Shown: positions 44,829-56,829 of the stretch, piece by piece | Layout of the letters: the number at the start of each line of letters is the position of its first letter | Position numbering within the stretch: position 1 is the stretch's first letter | From: Coccinella septempunctata | Taxonomy: Eukaryota > Arthropoda > Insecta > Coleoptera > Coccinellidae | DNA: 64,000 nucleotides | Reading direction: 5' to 3' | Assembly (NCBI RefSeq): GCF_907165205.1 | Contig: NC_058192.1 | Location: 11,160,001 to 11,224,000, forward strand | Position numbers and translations under genes: made by a program | The notes under the pieces: generated by a model | Databases searched by the model: none | Told to the model about the DNA's origin: nothing | Seen by the model: the letters and a program-made list of their open reading frames with translations, nothing else

Positions 44829-46339
44829 GAGCGAACATTCTTCATATTCATGAAAATTCCATCTTCAGAATTACAAGGATCCAAGTCGGTTTGCAATCGG
44901 GAATATCCACAAAAGGAGTGTCAAATTTGACAGTAGAGTTTGAGCACCAAGTTGACATAAACTACCCGTTGAAACTTCAAATTTGAATGATTTTCATTTC
45001 CACAAATTGAATAATTCTTCATTGGTTGCCAGGATAACTTTTCTGTTTTCCGGAAGAGTTATTACCACCCTTTTATTGAACGATTGTCAATTTTGGAATA
45101 TTCATATTTTGAATTTTCTGTCCGATATTGTGTCACTTGGTGCAGTGAGTGAAATTTTGATTCATCTCACTTCATATTCGAATTGTGAAAAGTTAGACGG
45201 CTTACATCCTCCTAAATTCTTGCATAAAAATGATACAATGAAATGTATTCAAAGTATTACATATTTTTGAATATAGACTAACCGAGTTCGCTTATAGGTG
45301 CCCCAAAACTGAAATTTGAATGTTGAGAATGAAGAGCTTGATTAACTAAGTAAATGTTGAATTTTCCCGATATTTTCGACGACTTGTGTACATCATAACC
45401 CGTATTAATGATGTATTACCAGTATCGTGATATCGTATTTTCCAACAGGAAAATTCCGGAACTGAAATCTAATATCGCATATGAAATACATATACTAAAT
45501 TTTCAACAACAGGAGCATTGTAGAAAGTTTATCTAAACAAACAATGTGATTTTAAATATTAATGTGCCATTTAGTAGAAGATAAAACCTAAATTAAATTA
45601 TGAAAGATCATTTTATTGCATAAGTGAAGATTGGATATAATTTAAACGACTATCTGGTTATTCTGTTGGTAAAATAAATTATTAAAAAATGTCAAACATT
45701 TATGGTGCTTAATAGTTAGATATGAAATTAAGTAATAGATGTAGCTGATTTTGTGTGGTTTATAAATTTTATATAACAGTTGCCCTATCAGTTACTCATT
45801 TTTGATGATACAGGGTTGAAGTCAGTTTATTTATTTTTTTCTTGTAATTTCCTTCATGTAATATAATTGTGTATATAGTTTAAAATGTTCCAAGCGAAAG
45901 CTGTTTAGGATAAACAGCTCATAACTGAGATGAAGATCATACTTTTATTATGATCAATGAAAACACTTTTTATATTGATGTACAAGATCTCTTATTATGC
46001 CATTGTGTCATACAATTTTGTATGTTTTATACGATTTAGTAACATTAGATACTTTAGAAATTTGATAATTAGATAATTCTTACCTTCAAAATCTTCCCCC
46101 CCCCTCTCGGTTTCAATACGAATATTATTTTCAGTTCTGTGCAATTGTATGTTTGAATTATAAAGAAATTAATTTTTAATTTCTAGCACAAATCTATATA
46201 AGTGTTGTGAAAATATATTCATGATCTTTTAGGCACCAAGATCTTTGTTTTTAATTTTCCTAGGTGCTTTAACTTAAATGTATACTGTCCTCTATTTCTA
46301 TTTACTAATTGTTATGAAGTAAGCACTATAACAATATAT

Positions 46340-46345
46340 AATAAA
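46340..46345 (+). terminator. pico: Candidate poly(A) signal AATAAA
   Basis: AATAAA followed about 25 bp later by a T-rich then GT-rich stretch, as expected for a cleavage and polyadenylation site. It is the last good signal before the sequence composition changes. Confidence 0.45.
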
Positions 46346-46365
46346 TTCTTAATAGTTATTTTTTT

Positions 46366-47640
46366 CATTTGAGTTGGTCCTTGTATGCAATTTGATGATC
46401 TCGACCCATATAGTCACTGCCAGGATTCAGGATTGGAAGGCGAAATCGACCAAATGAAAATGACATTCTTATGGAGATTTTCTTTAGAATCGATTAAGAG
46501 TTTTCGATTTCTGAATATGATCGAAAATAATCTTTGAATTTTCAGGGCCGGCCACAGATATGCTTAAAACTTATGCATCAAATCCCAAATTGGGGTGTTT
46601 TGTAGCTGACGAAATATTCTGGTTATTGGATGCTTAGTTCAAAATGCATCTTAGTTTCTATTGACTTTCGTGAAAGAACTGATGTATAAAACTATGTGTC
46701 TTCATACACCTGCCTGAAATGGCAAAACTAAGCAAGACTCCTTTAGAGCGACAACATAGATGCGAAAAGAACAAAATACAGATTTTATCAGCTGGAGTCT
46801 TCGGGCTTAAAAAAAGTTCCTTCTTTACAAACACCTTGCAATCAAGGCTTAACTTCGAGTAGGGCCTCCTCCAGTTCTTCTGTTCGGCATTGTCTCAATT
46901 GAATCGTCAATGAAAGCTTGAGGAATGCATCATTGTAATGTCTGCGGTGGGTCACGTAAGAGGTGTAATTGCTGCGACACTGCAGACCAGACATGTTCAA
47001 TACATTTTGCAAAGGCATTGTGCCTATCTATTCCGTGCTATGCTTTTCTATGCATTCGTTATTAACATAAATTTATCACCGATGGCTATTCCAAAGGGAA
47101 CAATAATAGATTCTACAATCAAATCACGATAACTCACTGCAATCATGGTTGGGTTAATGAGGATAATAAGATCTGTGCGCCCATTGAAATGCAGTCCAAT
47201 GTTTTTGGGTTTTTATTCATATAGCCATATCTGCCATAATACTGCATCATACTCTAAAACATTATGTAGGGTATGTAGTTATTGCAACATGGATCTATTT
47301 TTCTAGTGGCCATGGGATAGAAATAAGCTCTGCTGATTAGACAATAGAGGTGTCGAATCGATTTGTTGAAAGTGGAAGATATAATATTCGTGGAATCGTG
47401 GAATACCCTACTAGTTTAGTAGTAGATTTAAAAAATTGAATTGATATCTTTTGATGATTCACTTCTTATGTTGTGTTTACAAACAAATTCAATTCCTGTC
47501 TACTAGGATATGTTCAAGGTCGATTCAACTTTATTGAAAAACGAAATGAATTCAGATAGAATGTTGATATAATCAACAACTAAATCTGAATCGAACTAGC
47601 GAAATACTATCACAATCCACTATCCAACAGAAATTTCAGA
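46366..47640. other. Intergenic stretch, nothing recognised
   Basis: No coding, RNA or transposon feature recognised downstream of the MRL gene. Confidence 0.35.
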
Positions 47641-47644
47641 GAGA

Positions 47645-47710
47645 AACCCATGGTCAATATATCTACTATATTGGCCATGGTTTCGGTCTCCTTTGACCTC
47701 GTCAGAGCAA
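47645..47710 (-). ncRNA. Hammerhead-ribozyme-like motif, probably a relic
   Basis: The minus strand reads CTGACGA (matching CUGANGA), stem II GGTC/GACC with a six-base loop, and GAAA. These occupy 47705 down to 47681. Directly after GAAA comes a long hairpin, CCATGGCCAATATA paired with TATATTGACCATGG (47680 to 47648), in the position of stem III. The strand then continues GTTT. I could not find a clean stem I between GTGTTGCT (5') and the bases after the hairpin, and the cleavage-site triplet is offset by one base. It could be a decayed ribozyme of a retroposon or a chance match. Confidence 0.35.
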
Positions 47711-49336
47711 CACGACTCAAACCCTGTCGATGGCCACTGGCCACTTTATTCGATGTCACAATAAGCCGGTATTCTGCAAGAATACACCCTAGCGACATCT
47801 AACAGGAAAAACTTGTCTAACCCTCAGCGTAATATTGGCAGCATATAGGTATCTCTTTGTCCAAACTCTCAGATTGTCGTATTTTCACGATAGTTCAGCA
47901 GGGAGAGGGCTGGAAATCTATTGAAAAATTTGGATCAATTGTTATAAACATACGTTCGCGCGTATACTTCCTATTTCTGGTGATGCTTTACCATTAGGTT
48001 GATTGCTTGATATTTTTTGTGTACCCGAAGGGGTTTAGCGTATGTTTTATGATGAATCCATTGATGTTGCCAAATCTCGAAAGTATGTCTCACAATAAAT
48101 TTCATATTACAGAAATTACCGCAGTGTGAATATTCATGAATATGAATTTATTTTGAACAGTGAGGCTATAAATGGAAGATCATTTATATTACTGCATGAT
48201 CTTCCAGTTTTATTCTCATATGTTTACAATAAACTTTATGGATTTTGTGGAGAGTTCGTAGCAAATCTCGAAATAGATACTTATTTTCATAGTATGTATG
48301 ATTCCTTTAGGAATTGTGTGGAAACAGCAATCCTAACCGAAAAAATCACCGAATGAGCAAAGTCCCGTAGTATTCGACCACGTCTCAACTTGATGGATCA
48401 TGTTCGATCGACTGAAGAAAATCCTCATCGAAGCCGTAATTAAAAAAATCAAGAAAACGACACAAATATCGATTATTTGCCAGAGGGTGCAACAGGGTGC
48501 ATTGTATCCGGAGATGATGGATGCGCTCAACTGACATCCTGAGAACCTTGAGGGTCCCATTGTGAAATTCTTCAAGCCATTGTAGGAATTCGTATCCGCT
48601 CGCTCTCCTCATCCCCTTTTGGCTATTCGACACCAGTGATCTATATACTATGTATATAATAATGGCATGTGATCTGAGGGGAGATTACTCGAATAATCCC
48701 TCTTTTCCTGAGCTCACTCTGATTCGGAGTTAGTTGCGCTCGTTTTATTTCACTTCTGTCTTCGAAATGAATAGATTATTGTATCGTTTGTTCGATTAAG
48801 ATGAACTGGAAGATAAGAAGTGAGTTCTAAATGAAGAATTTCGAGCTTTATGACTTCCGTATCGTATAAAAAGGGTTCAAATCTCCACTGTAAAAACTAC
48901 AAACTCTCAATACTGGATTCACCATTCACCGTCCGTATTTTTCTCATGGACAGAAATATATCAAATAGCTCGTTTGAAAACAAATTCGAAATGTGTCCAA
49001 AAACTCACCCAACAAGGAGTCTCATTTTTTTCAAAGTCATCACCATAGTCTTTGTTTGTTCAAAGTTGTATGCACTGTCTTGGCACTTTTCGGCTAATCT
49101 CTTCTTCTGCTTCGAGAAGGCGTATCGCCTGTTCATTTCCGGTATATGTTGGTGTTTATTTTGACGTAGCTCCCTCGATGTCGTTTTGTCTTTGGCAAAA
49201 TTTCTACATGTATATTCGTCAGGATACTTTTCTTATTTCACAGGTTGTGAATAAAACAGATGATAAAAAATTTATGGGGTATTTTCTTGTCTAAAAATAG
49301 TATGGGTCTCATAAACGAGGATATATTGAAAAATTC
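47711..49336. other. Intergenic stretch, nothing recognised
   Basis: Several frames of 60-104 codons exist (for example 48850-49164, +), but none resembles a known protein and none has supporting splice signals. Confidence 0.35.
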
Positions 49337-50540
49337 TTAGCCTACTATAGAACCAAACAAATTTCAATGTCAAAATATTTTATTACTCAACATATTCTCC
49401 TCATTTATTAAAGCGAATCTGCAACGTCTCTAGACTTTAAAAAAAAAAATGTTTCTTCTTGCTCTTCAAACCAGACCTCCACAGCTTTTATTACCTCCTC
49501 GTTGGAATAAAATTTACTTTTAAACTTTTTTTCAGTTGAGGAAAGAGATGATAGTTGGATGATGCATGCCAAATCTGGTGAATAAGGGGTTGTTCTAGTA
49601 ATTCAAACCCCAAATCACGAATTTTTTGCATGGCAACATGAGTTTTGTGTGCAAAGGCGTTGTCCTCCAAAAACAAAACATCTTTGGATAGATTTCCGCG
49701 TCTTTACTCTTTAATTTTTTCCTGTAGAGTGGTCAGTAATGTCGAATAGTAATCTCCGGTTATTGTTCTACCCTTATCCAAAAAATCAATCATGATTACT
49801 CCATGGCAATCCCAAAAAACTGAAGCAAGAACTTTTCCAGTAGATTTTCGGACACGAAACTTCTTAGGTCTTGGAGAACCAGAGGGTCGCCATTCCTACG
49901 ATTGTTGCTTTGTTTCTGGATCGTAGAAATGTACCCAAGTCTCATCCATTGTAACAATTCGGTTTAAGAAGTCTACATCGTTTTCAAATCGAGCACAGAT
50001 CGAACGCTATGCTTCTACCCTTGCACGCTTTTGGTCAATATTCAAACATTTGGGGATCCATTTTGCAGCAATTTTTCTCATGTCCAAATTGACGTGAACT
50101 ATATGATGAACGCGTTCGTATGAAATATTCAGTTCTTCAGATATCCGTTTTAGCCCAATTCGACGGTCTGATCAAATCATGTCATGAACTGCATCGATAT
50201 TTTCGGGGACTGACACCGGCCTTTCCGATCGGTCATCATCTTCAAAGGAAAATTTACCTATTTTGAAGCTTACAGTCCAATTTTAGATCACCAAGGGTAT
50301 CAAGCATATCTTCGTAAATCTGCTTACCTCTCAAACCTTTTAAATACAGGTACTTGATGATGGCTCGATACTCCAATTTTTCGATATTCACAATTTCGGC
50401 GGACATCTTTCTTTTAATTTACCGCGTAAGTCTGGTTTACTTTTTTGACCTCAAACTTCACACTGACACTTCTAATGAGTTCTTGTTTGTTGCTATGGTA
50501 CCGCAATATTTTTTTTATGCATGGAACTGTTCTAGGCTAA
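49337..50540 (-). mobile_element. Dead mariner element, about 1.2 kb
   Basis: Bounded by TTAGCCTA at 49337-49344 and its reverse complement TAGGCTAA at 50533-50540; only these eight terminal bases match well, so exact ends are approximate. The enclosed minus-strand sequence is a decayed mariner transposase, listed separately. The length is close to the usual 1.3 kb. Confidence 0.7.
49490..50406 (-). pseudogene. Mariner transposase pseudogene
   Basis: The minus strand begins at about 50406 with MSAEIVNIEKLEYRAIIKYL, the mariner N-terminal helix-turn-helix start. It continues, with a frameshift and missing segment near 50280, through SFEDDDRSERPVSVPENID, IVTMDETWVHFYDPETKQQ, EWRPSGSPRPKKFRVRKSTG and VLFLEDNAFAHKTHVAMQKI to HASSNYHLFPQLKKSLK. 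Mariner transposases use a D,D34D triad: the first D (MDETW) and second D (EDNAFAH) are present, but the third (usually PSDYHLF) is N here (SSNYHLF). Four in-frame stops are seen (near 50172, 50007, 49896 and 49704). It cannot encode an active enzyme. Confidence 0.9.
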
Positions 50541-50856
50541 CTAGATAGTAGATATCAATACATCCTCGTCTATTTTCTGTTTTGAGTAGAACCTGCTTAG
50601 AATTTGCTCCCAAAAGCATCTGAAAAGCAATTCTTAATTTTTTCATAGAAGCTATAGAAAACTGAGAGAAATGAAACTGTGGATGTCCAAAAGAGTGGAA
50701 CTTCAGGAATTCAGGATAAACACGGGAATGGGTTGTTATAATCTAGAATTTGGCAATTAAATTAGGTAGGTAACACATTCTTATATGGAGATGCTAGTAT
50801 ATATGGAGTGCTAATATATGCTAGGGAAACTGAGCCCCAATACAGTACATATGTAA

Positions 50857-51246
50857 AAAGTATTTCCTTCCTGGACTTCGCCGAAAAAGAACTACCACAA
50901 AATACTCCTTTCCCAACAGATGGAAACCGAGTCATATATATCAGGGTCAGGACAATCAGAACTTCACGTAGAAAGACAGAACAATGAATTAACGGTAACT
51001 TCGGAAGACAATACGAGGCGTCTTTCCCACATCAGAAATACCGAATGCGTCTACTGCAAGTATCCCAATAATGCAGCTATCCAAGAGGAAATAAATTTCC
51101 GTAAGGAAGTGGCACATTTCCTACATGCCGCAATTGAAGAAAAAGGAACCCCCCGGGTTCAAAGGTGCGGCGTGCGTTACCTGGCGGTCAGCCCTAGGGG
51201 TGGTCCGATCAACCCTTGCCGGACATCGGACACTTACATGATTTAA
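50857..51246 (+). CDS. Unidentified protein-like frame, possible exon
   Basis: A frame open from 50857, with an ATG at 50920 that directly follows an acceptor-like CTCCTTTCCCAACAG, runs 108 codons to a stop at 51244-51246. The composition is protein-like: charged, low in I/F/K runs, with ERQNNELTVTSEDNTRR and TECVYCKYPNNAAIQEEINF. The pair of cysteines in CVYC might be half a zinc site. I do not recognise the family. It could be a terminal exon of an unknown gene, a transposon-encoded accessory frame, or chance. Confidence 0.3.
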   Translation, partial: KVFPSWTSPKKNYHKILLSQQMETESYISGSGQSELHVERQNNELTVTSEDNTRRLSHIRNTECVYCKYPNNAAIQEEINFRKEVAHFLHAAIEEKGTPRVQRCGVRYLAVSPRGGPINPCRTSDTYMI

Positions 51247-54200
51247 GGCTCGCTAAAAAGTGTTACACACATCCTAAATTACAATTTGAATGCCTGTTGA
51301 CCTGCCTACTAAATTTGTTTACCTGTCCTCCTATCGTGTTTTTTGCCAACTCCGAATGTTATAAATTAAAACGACCGTATTATAATGTTATAGTAAATTT
51401 ATTTTAATGGAAGGGTCAATTTTAACGTAATTGGAGAAGGACGTATATAGTTAACCGTTGGACTTGTCTAGAGAGGGAGAAAGTTTTTGTTGAGTGGAAG
51501 GTATATTTCTTGAATTCATTAAAGAAGAATCCCCTATTGATATCGAATATATAATTTTTTCGTTATTGCCAAACAAAATTATTTTTAGTAACAAAAGTGT
51601 GATTAGCATTTACGCCTTAGAATGAACATGATTTCAAAGCTACAAATGGTCCTATTCAAACAAACACTAATTAGTTAATAATATTCTTTCTCAGAAAAAA
51701 TTGAACTTCGAGCTTTTGAAATTCAGATGTATGGAGATTACAACTACTTTATTATTATAATTTTCTCAATATTTCAACTTCTTTCTCAAATTGAAATGAA
51801 TTTCAAGAACTATTCATTTTAGTTTAAAATGTTTTCATAAAAATAAAGACTACCCACTAGGGTACCTAACAGACTAAGTTCAGGGCATGCTATTTGAAAA
51901 AATTGTCATATTTTTAAGGGCATTTTGGCCAGGAGGCCCTCTCTTTCGACCTTGCTGCCCCCTCAATTTGAAATTCATCTCAGAACCAGAGCTATTCAAA
52001 CATAAATAAATTTAAGGGTTGTTAACCTAAGTTTGAAGAAATAGAAGGACGAAGAAACGGTTATTTGGGAAATAGAGGGGAGGGAGGGGATATTTGACCG
52101 TTGGGGTTGGAGGTAATCATAATATAACCATATACTCCTTTGACGATCATACTTATTCCACATATGTCAACTCCACATATGTCAACTAGGTACCTATACC
52201 CAAGACCTAGTAAGTCTCACAATCTCTCAAACTCTGTACTACACCTGGTACATTTACAGAATATTTGGGCATAATAAAGTATCATAACGTCGTTTTTACT
52301 GCCTCCAATCAGTGAACATCACTGAAAAACGATTACAAATTCCTTTAAAGTCCCCACTTCAGACCTACCCAACGTAAATTAATGACATATTAAAACACTT
52401 GACCACTGAAAAATGCATAATCATCACTCAACATCATCAGTTCATCGTTATAGGGATAATCCTCTGGTTTAACTCGTAACGCCATTTTTCACTCCCATAC
52501 CATCATAACTTTGATGAGTTGGGTTGACCGACTGAAAAGGGGTCTTCCAAAGGAGAGAACCACGTGCTGAATGATTTAAATTTTATTCCATACACGTTTT
52601 GAAGGAGGTAGGTACCTGGGTTTTTGTCATCTTATGGCACAACCCAAAGGTCGCAGTAAAATGATACGATTGCGAGTGTCCAGATTAAAAACGGCGAGGG
52701 AACCCTTGTGGATGTGGGTCAAGGAAACTGTTTCAAAATTGGCGCCAAGCTGAGTGGATAACTGTGTTCGTTTCGACTTGCTGATTCCCCCATTTTTTGG
52801 GGGAATCCAATTTGTTAATTGGGAGATGTTTTGCCATAATGTAATCTATCGTATCTATTGATTTTTCTATTCATTTTCAATCATAAAATAACTAGAAGTG
52901 ATAAGTTAATGATCAACCCAAAAATAGTTGAGGAAAAGAGATATTCAAGCTTCAAAAACTCCAAATGTTTCGATGGAGTCTTTGAACTGAATTTTTACTA
53001 AAAATTAGTGTTGCACCACTACACAGTGTTGGCCAGTATTAGAATTACATCTCGCACATGCAATTTACACTTAGTATTTCAAATACATACATGAAGCTGA
53101 GGTGTTTTTTGGTTAGGAAGGAATTTGGAAAATTTCTGATGAATTCCAAAATCTCAGTTAGAGCACAGCCTATTTATCTTACCCCTGAGAACTACTTGCT
53201 TCTTATCAAATGGTATCGTCATAATTCACAAAAGAGTATAAGCTATAATGAAATTATGGACTCTTTACTATTTTTTTTTTAATAATTATTCATCTTGGAC
53301 GTAAATATACGGAAGGCATTTTACCTATGCTTCATCGATGAAATATTGTCCATTGTGTGATCCATAGAAAAAAGTTAATTAGAATAAAAACAGGCAGACG
53401 GTCGGTAACTTTTCGATTAATCTTCTATTGTAAATTTATCGAGATCTCCTGATCATAAATACTGAGTTCCATCTATTTGTGCCAGAAATACTCTCTCAAT
53501 GAATGCCTCTATGCATACCAATAAACAGCCAAAAATGCAACACGCATCAGAGATAATTTGCAAACAATTGGAGAGTGAAAAATGCTCCGAGTCTTCATCA
53601 AGACTGCTATATTTTATCGAGAAAAAAAACCAGGTGACCTTCCAGTTTATACCCTTGAATCGTGTATACTAGGATTGCAGTCTATGATCTTTGTATGGCC
53701 CATGAAATTGCATCGCTATATAGTCAGTATTTGGCCCGGGCAGTTTTCGTGAACGTCTCAAGGTTTTCGGTTGTTTTTTTTCACGTTTTCTCATTCTGTT
53801 AGGAGTTTGAACTTTGTTGAAGAATCTTAACGAGTTTTATCGTCCGGCTTGCACGCTCGGCCATTATTGGTTATTGAAAAATTATTTTCGAATTGTGGTC
53901 CTTGAACTCTCACAATTTATTTATTTTTTTGTACGTCTGGATTAGTGCGAAATCGGAACAGATGTGGGATTGATTGATCGACCTGACCGACTAGTATTCT
54001 CGAACTGGTCCCGAATAATTTCGTGAATATCGGTCTGCACAATGGATTTTTCAAAGCTGTGCATCATTGGAAGAAATATGATGCATCATAATGGAAAGTC
54101 ATTGAACAGCTTCAAGGTTTCGACAGGCAGAATTATTGAAAGAAATTTCTATAACTCTTTCAATGGGAACGTTTGATTTATTCGTGGGAATAAGGGAAAA

Positions 54201-55015
54201 GAGACAAAGTACAAAAACTGAAACATGAAAACTGACATTCTTATCGAACTAATGAAAGTAATGTCCAAGTCTACCAATATTTTTTGGGATGGTTTAAATT
54301 ATGCCCAGTCAACTTTTTCGTTTTTCAACATGCAAGCAATCATCTTGTATAGAGGGAAAATTTATGGGAATTGAAATTCTTTACTTTTTCACATTCCAGT
54401 GGTGGTGCCAGGAGTGGTTTGGAGGGAGGCACAATTTTATATTTGAAATTTTGTAAGGTTTTCCCCGTATAAAATAGTTATATCTTCATAACTGTAATAA
54501 AAGCTATATGTTCGAAAGTAAACAACATACTTCGAAACTTATTCTTATTTGAAGGAGGAAATAAAATCATTTTTCGATATTCTAAAAATAATTCTCTGAA
54601 TGAACTTCGTCACGCGCATAATCCAGAAAAATCATCGTAAATCTAAATGTGATACATATGCTAAAATAGCAATTTTTCTAGTAATAAATTTCGAAATTTC
54701 ATGGTCTAATTGTTCGGTCTTGACAATATTTTAACTGACCCCATCTTTTCTGTAATTTTTCGAATTGGATATGTAGTTGTCATTTTCAATGTTCCTGTAC
54801 CGCCGAGACTATCTGGTTAATAATTCATTAATTTGGGATATTTGGAAAACTTGTATAAAGTGGAACTACTCCATGAAAAATGAAGAACTTCGAGAAGAAT
54901 TTTTGTTGATTATTCGGACCAACCTTATTGGTGAGTTTCGAACTTATTTTCAAAATTTGTCACTGGTATGTCAAGCCTTTTCCTGTCAGTGAATGGATAG
55001 TATAGAAGTGAACCA
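51247..55015. other. Intergenic stretch, nothing recognised
   Basis: AT-rich. A 15-bp unit TCCACATATGTCAAC is repeated in tandem at about 52155-52185. Frames at 53058-53282 and 54777-54992 (+) are rich in I, F, L and K, as expected of chance frames in AT-rich DNA. Confidence 0.35.
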
Positions 55016-56081
55016 TCAGCGATGCAGAAATTGAATATTTTCTGGATATTCCATGTCAGCTGTCTCCACCAATTAAGCCTTTCACACCAATAGAAGTGGC
55101 CAGTGAGATAATAAGACTGAAGAACTAGAAGGCTTAGCTGGGAAGCTAAGAGCTCATGAAGCCGAAAATTTTGAAAAAATTACCCAAAAAATCTCACAAA
55201 AGTATTCAATAGAATGATGAGCATATCATATTTCCCCATCATATGGGGTTATATGATAGCCAAGCCAGGAAAGCAGAACAGAAAGTGGAATAATATATGT
55301 AGGTCTTTAAGTCTGCTACCAATCTTGGGTAAACTATTTCGGAAGCTGTTTCTGGAGAGGCTAAAAGATGACATGGACATGCGCCAACTAGGTTTTTGAG
55401 AGAAACACTTGACAACACATCGAATTCACAGCATTGTAAACACCATCTCAACAAGTCTCGAAGAGAGAAATTCTTCTCAGCCTGGCTTATCCCAGGCAAT
55501 CGACAAGGTTTAGCACAACGGACCGCTAAAGAAACATAAGAAACTCCTCATACAACCATATTACATGCTTCTGGAGCCATATTTAGCAGACAGCCATTTT
55601 TTCCTAAATATGGAGAAGCAATATCCACCTCTTCCAATGTCAAATCCGGAGTCCTACAGGGCTGTATATTGGAACCACTTCTATATATCACCTCCACTTC
55701 AGACATACCGGAAAGTGGGGACACCACCATCTCATCTTCTGCAAAGTATGTAGCCTCACTTACATATCACGAAATCAGCTCCTAAAAATCTGCAAAAATT
55801 CCTGAATGACCTTGGACAGTGGCATCGAAAATGACGACTCAGCATCAATGAGGCTAAATCAGTACAACTAATGTTTACAACATGAAGAAACACGTGTCCC
55901 CTGTCGAAATATTTGAAAAGGAAATACCAGTGAACACCAAAGTAAAGTATCTCGGTATACATTTAAACCAGTGCTTCAACTGAAGACATCATATCAATGC
56001 TAAGAAAAACGAAACAAATCTGAAAATCCAAAAAATGTATATGCTTTGGGATTAAAGGCAGGAGATCCAAATTGAACCTTC

Positions 56082-56096
56082 AAAATAAGTTACTCA
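56082..56096 (+). repeat. 15-bp target-site duplication, left copy
   Basis: AAAATAAGTTACTCA, repeated exactly at 56323-56337. The two copies bracket the foldback insertion. Collapsing them restores the Jockey ORF2 sequence (NKLL...YKAIIKP). Confidence 0.85.
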
Positions 56097-56322
56097 AAAG
56101 TATAGATTTGAGACTTTTATTATTAGATTCTTCAGGTGATTAATAGGAAAAAGGTCAGGTTTATAGAACAAAAACCACTCCTTAAAACAATGCCGACTGG
56201 TTTCGATTTTATTCTGAAACTAGCCCTGAGGATGATTTTAGAATAAAATCGAAACTAGTCGGCATTGTTTTAAGGGGTGGTTTTTGTACTATAAACCTGA
56301 CCTTTTTCTGTCAATCAACTGA
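56097..56322. mobile_element. 226-bp foldback insertion with hammerhead-like core
   Basis: Inserted into the Jockey relic with a perfect 15-bp target-site duplication. About 50 bp of unpaired sequence (56097-56146) is followed by a near-perfect palindrome: the left arm 56147-56217 pairs with 56238-56308 with about four mismatches in 70. The centre holds a hammerhead-like motif, listed separately. The long duplication suggests target-primed retroposition rather than cut-and-paste. Penelope-like retroelements and related retrozymes are known to carry hammerheads in their repeats, so this is probably a short non-autonomous relative. No protein is encoded. Confidence 0.7.
56223..56263 (+). ncRNA. 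Type I hammerhead-ribozyme-like motif
   Basis: Stem I GCC (56223-56225) pairs with GGC (56261-56263). The core CTGAGGA fits CUGANGA. After one extra T, stem II is GATTTTA/TAAAATC with a GAA loop (56234-56250). GAAA follows at 56251-56254, then C-TA-G as a one-pair stem III, and GTC (56258-56260) as the cleavage triplet. Very short stem III is a known trait of Penelope-type hammerheads. The extra base between core and stem II and the short stem I may mean weak or lost activity. Confidence 0.5.
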
Positions 56323-56337
56323 AAAATAAGTTACTCA
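56323..56337 (+). repeat. 15-bp target-site duplication, right copy
   Basis: AAAATAAGTTACTCA, identical to 56082-56096. The identical copies imply that the insertion is not very old relative to the heavily mutated host LINE. Confidence 0.85.
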
Positions 56338-56829
56338 TTTACAAGGCAATCATCAAACCAATATAGACATACGGTATCCAATTCTGGAGTTGCGCTAAAA
56401 CATCAAATATTCAAATCGTCCAAAGACTGTAGCACCAGAAGCTAGAAGGACATGCCAACTAACTGAAAGAAGATCCATTCAACTCTCGAAGGTTAAAAAG
56501 GACCTGGGCAAACGACCTAATTGGCTAATCATAATTATGAAGTATAAATATTAAATATTTCCTTATAGACTCCGCATACATCACATTTTCTTGATACTTT
56601 TGAAAGTAGATCGTAAATCTCAATAAAGGCTCAAAAAATGCGAGAAACAAGAACGTCATTTTGTGAATTTGTGATAGTTTATTTTCGATGAAACTGCTTT
56701 TAGTTTCAGCTTCAAAAACTCACTGTATATGTGCATAATTTTTTTGTGACGATAGTATGATTTGACAAAGTTTTCTTCACTTGTCCTCTCTAATAGGTTG
56801 TCGACTAGACCCTGGCCTGATGGAGGTCT

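Larger units (their letters stand above)
44600..46365 (+). other. pico: AT-rich 3' UTR of pico
   Basis: Follows the TGA. AATAAA hexamers occur at 45673-45678 and 46340-46345. The second is followed by a GT-rich stretch (GAGTTGGTCCTTGTATG), which makes it the better poly(A) candidate and gives a UTR of about 1.75 kb. There are no open frames of note, apart from a 95-codon frame at 44983-45270 without recognisable features. UTR extent is inferred from sequence only. Confidence 0.5.
55016..56540 (+). pseudogene. Dead Jockey-type non-LTR retrotransposon (ORF2 relic)
   Basis: A decayed ORF2 in broken + frames. Recognisable blocks in order: PPIKPFTPIEVASEII (about 55070), SLLPILGKLFRKLFLERL (about 55310), SIVNTISTSLEERN (about 55430), QAIDKV and KKHKKLLIQPYYMLLEPYLA (about 55495-55590), VNTKVKYLGIHLNQ (about 55930), LLIYKAIIKPI-like sequence (about 56333), and RRLKRTWANDLIG (about 56490). 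They occur in the usual order for the reverse transcriptase and C-terminal region of Jockey-group LINEs. Many stops, frameshifts and deletions are present, and the catalytic YADD block appears deleted near 55740. It is interrupted by a 226-bp foldback insertion at 56097-56322. Confidence 0.8.

Noticed and set aside
53058..53282. 74-codon plus-strand frame
   Set aside because: Hydrophobic and lysine-rich like random AT-rich frames; ends in a poly-T run.
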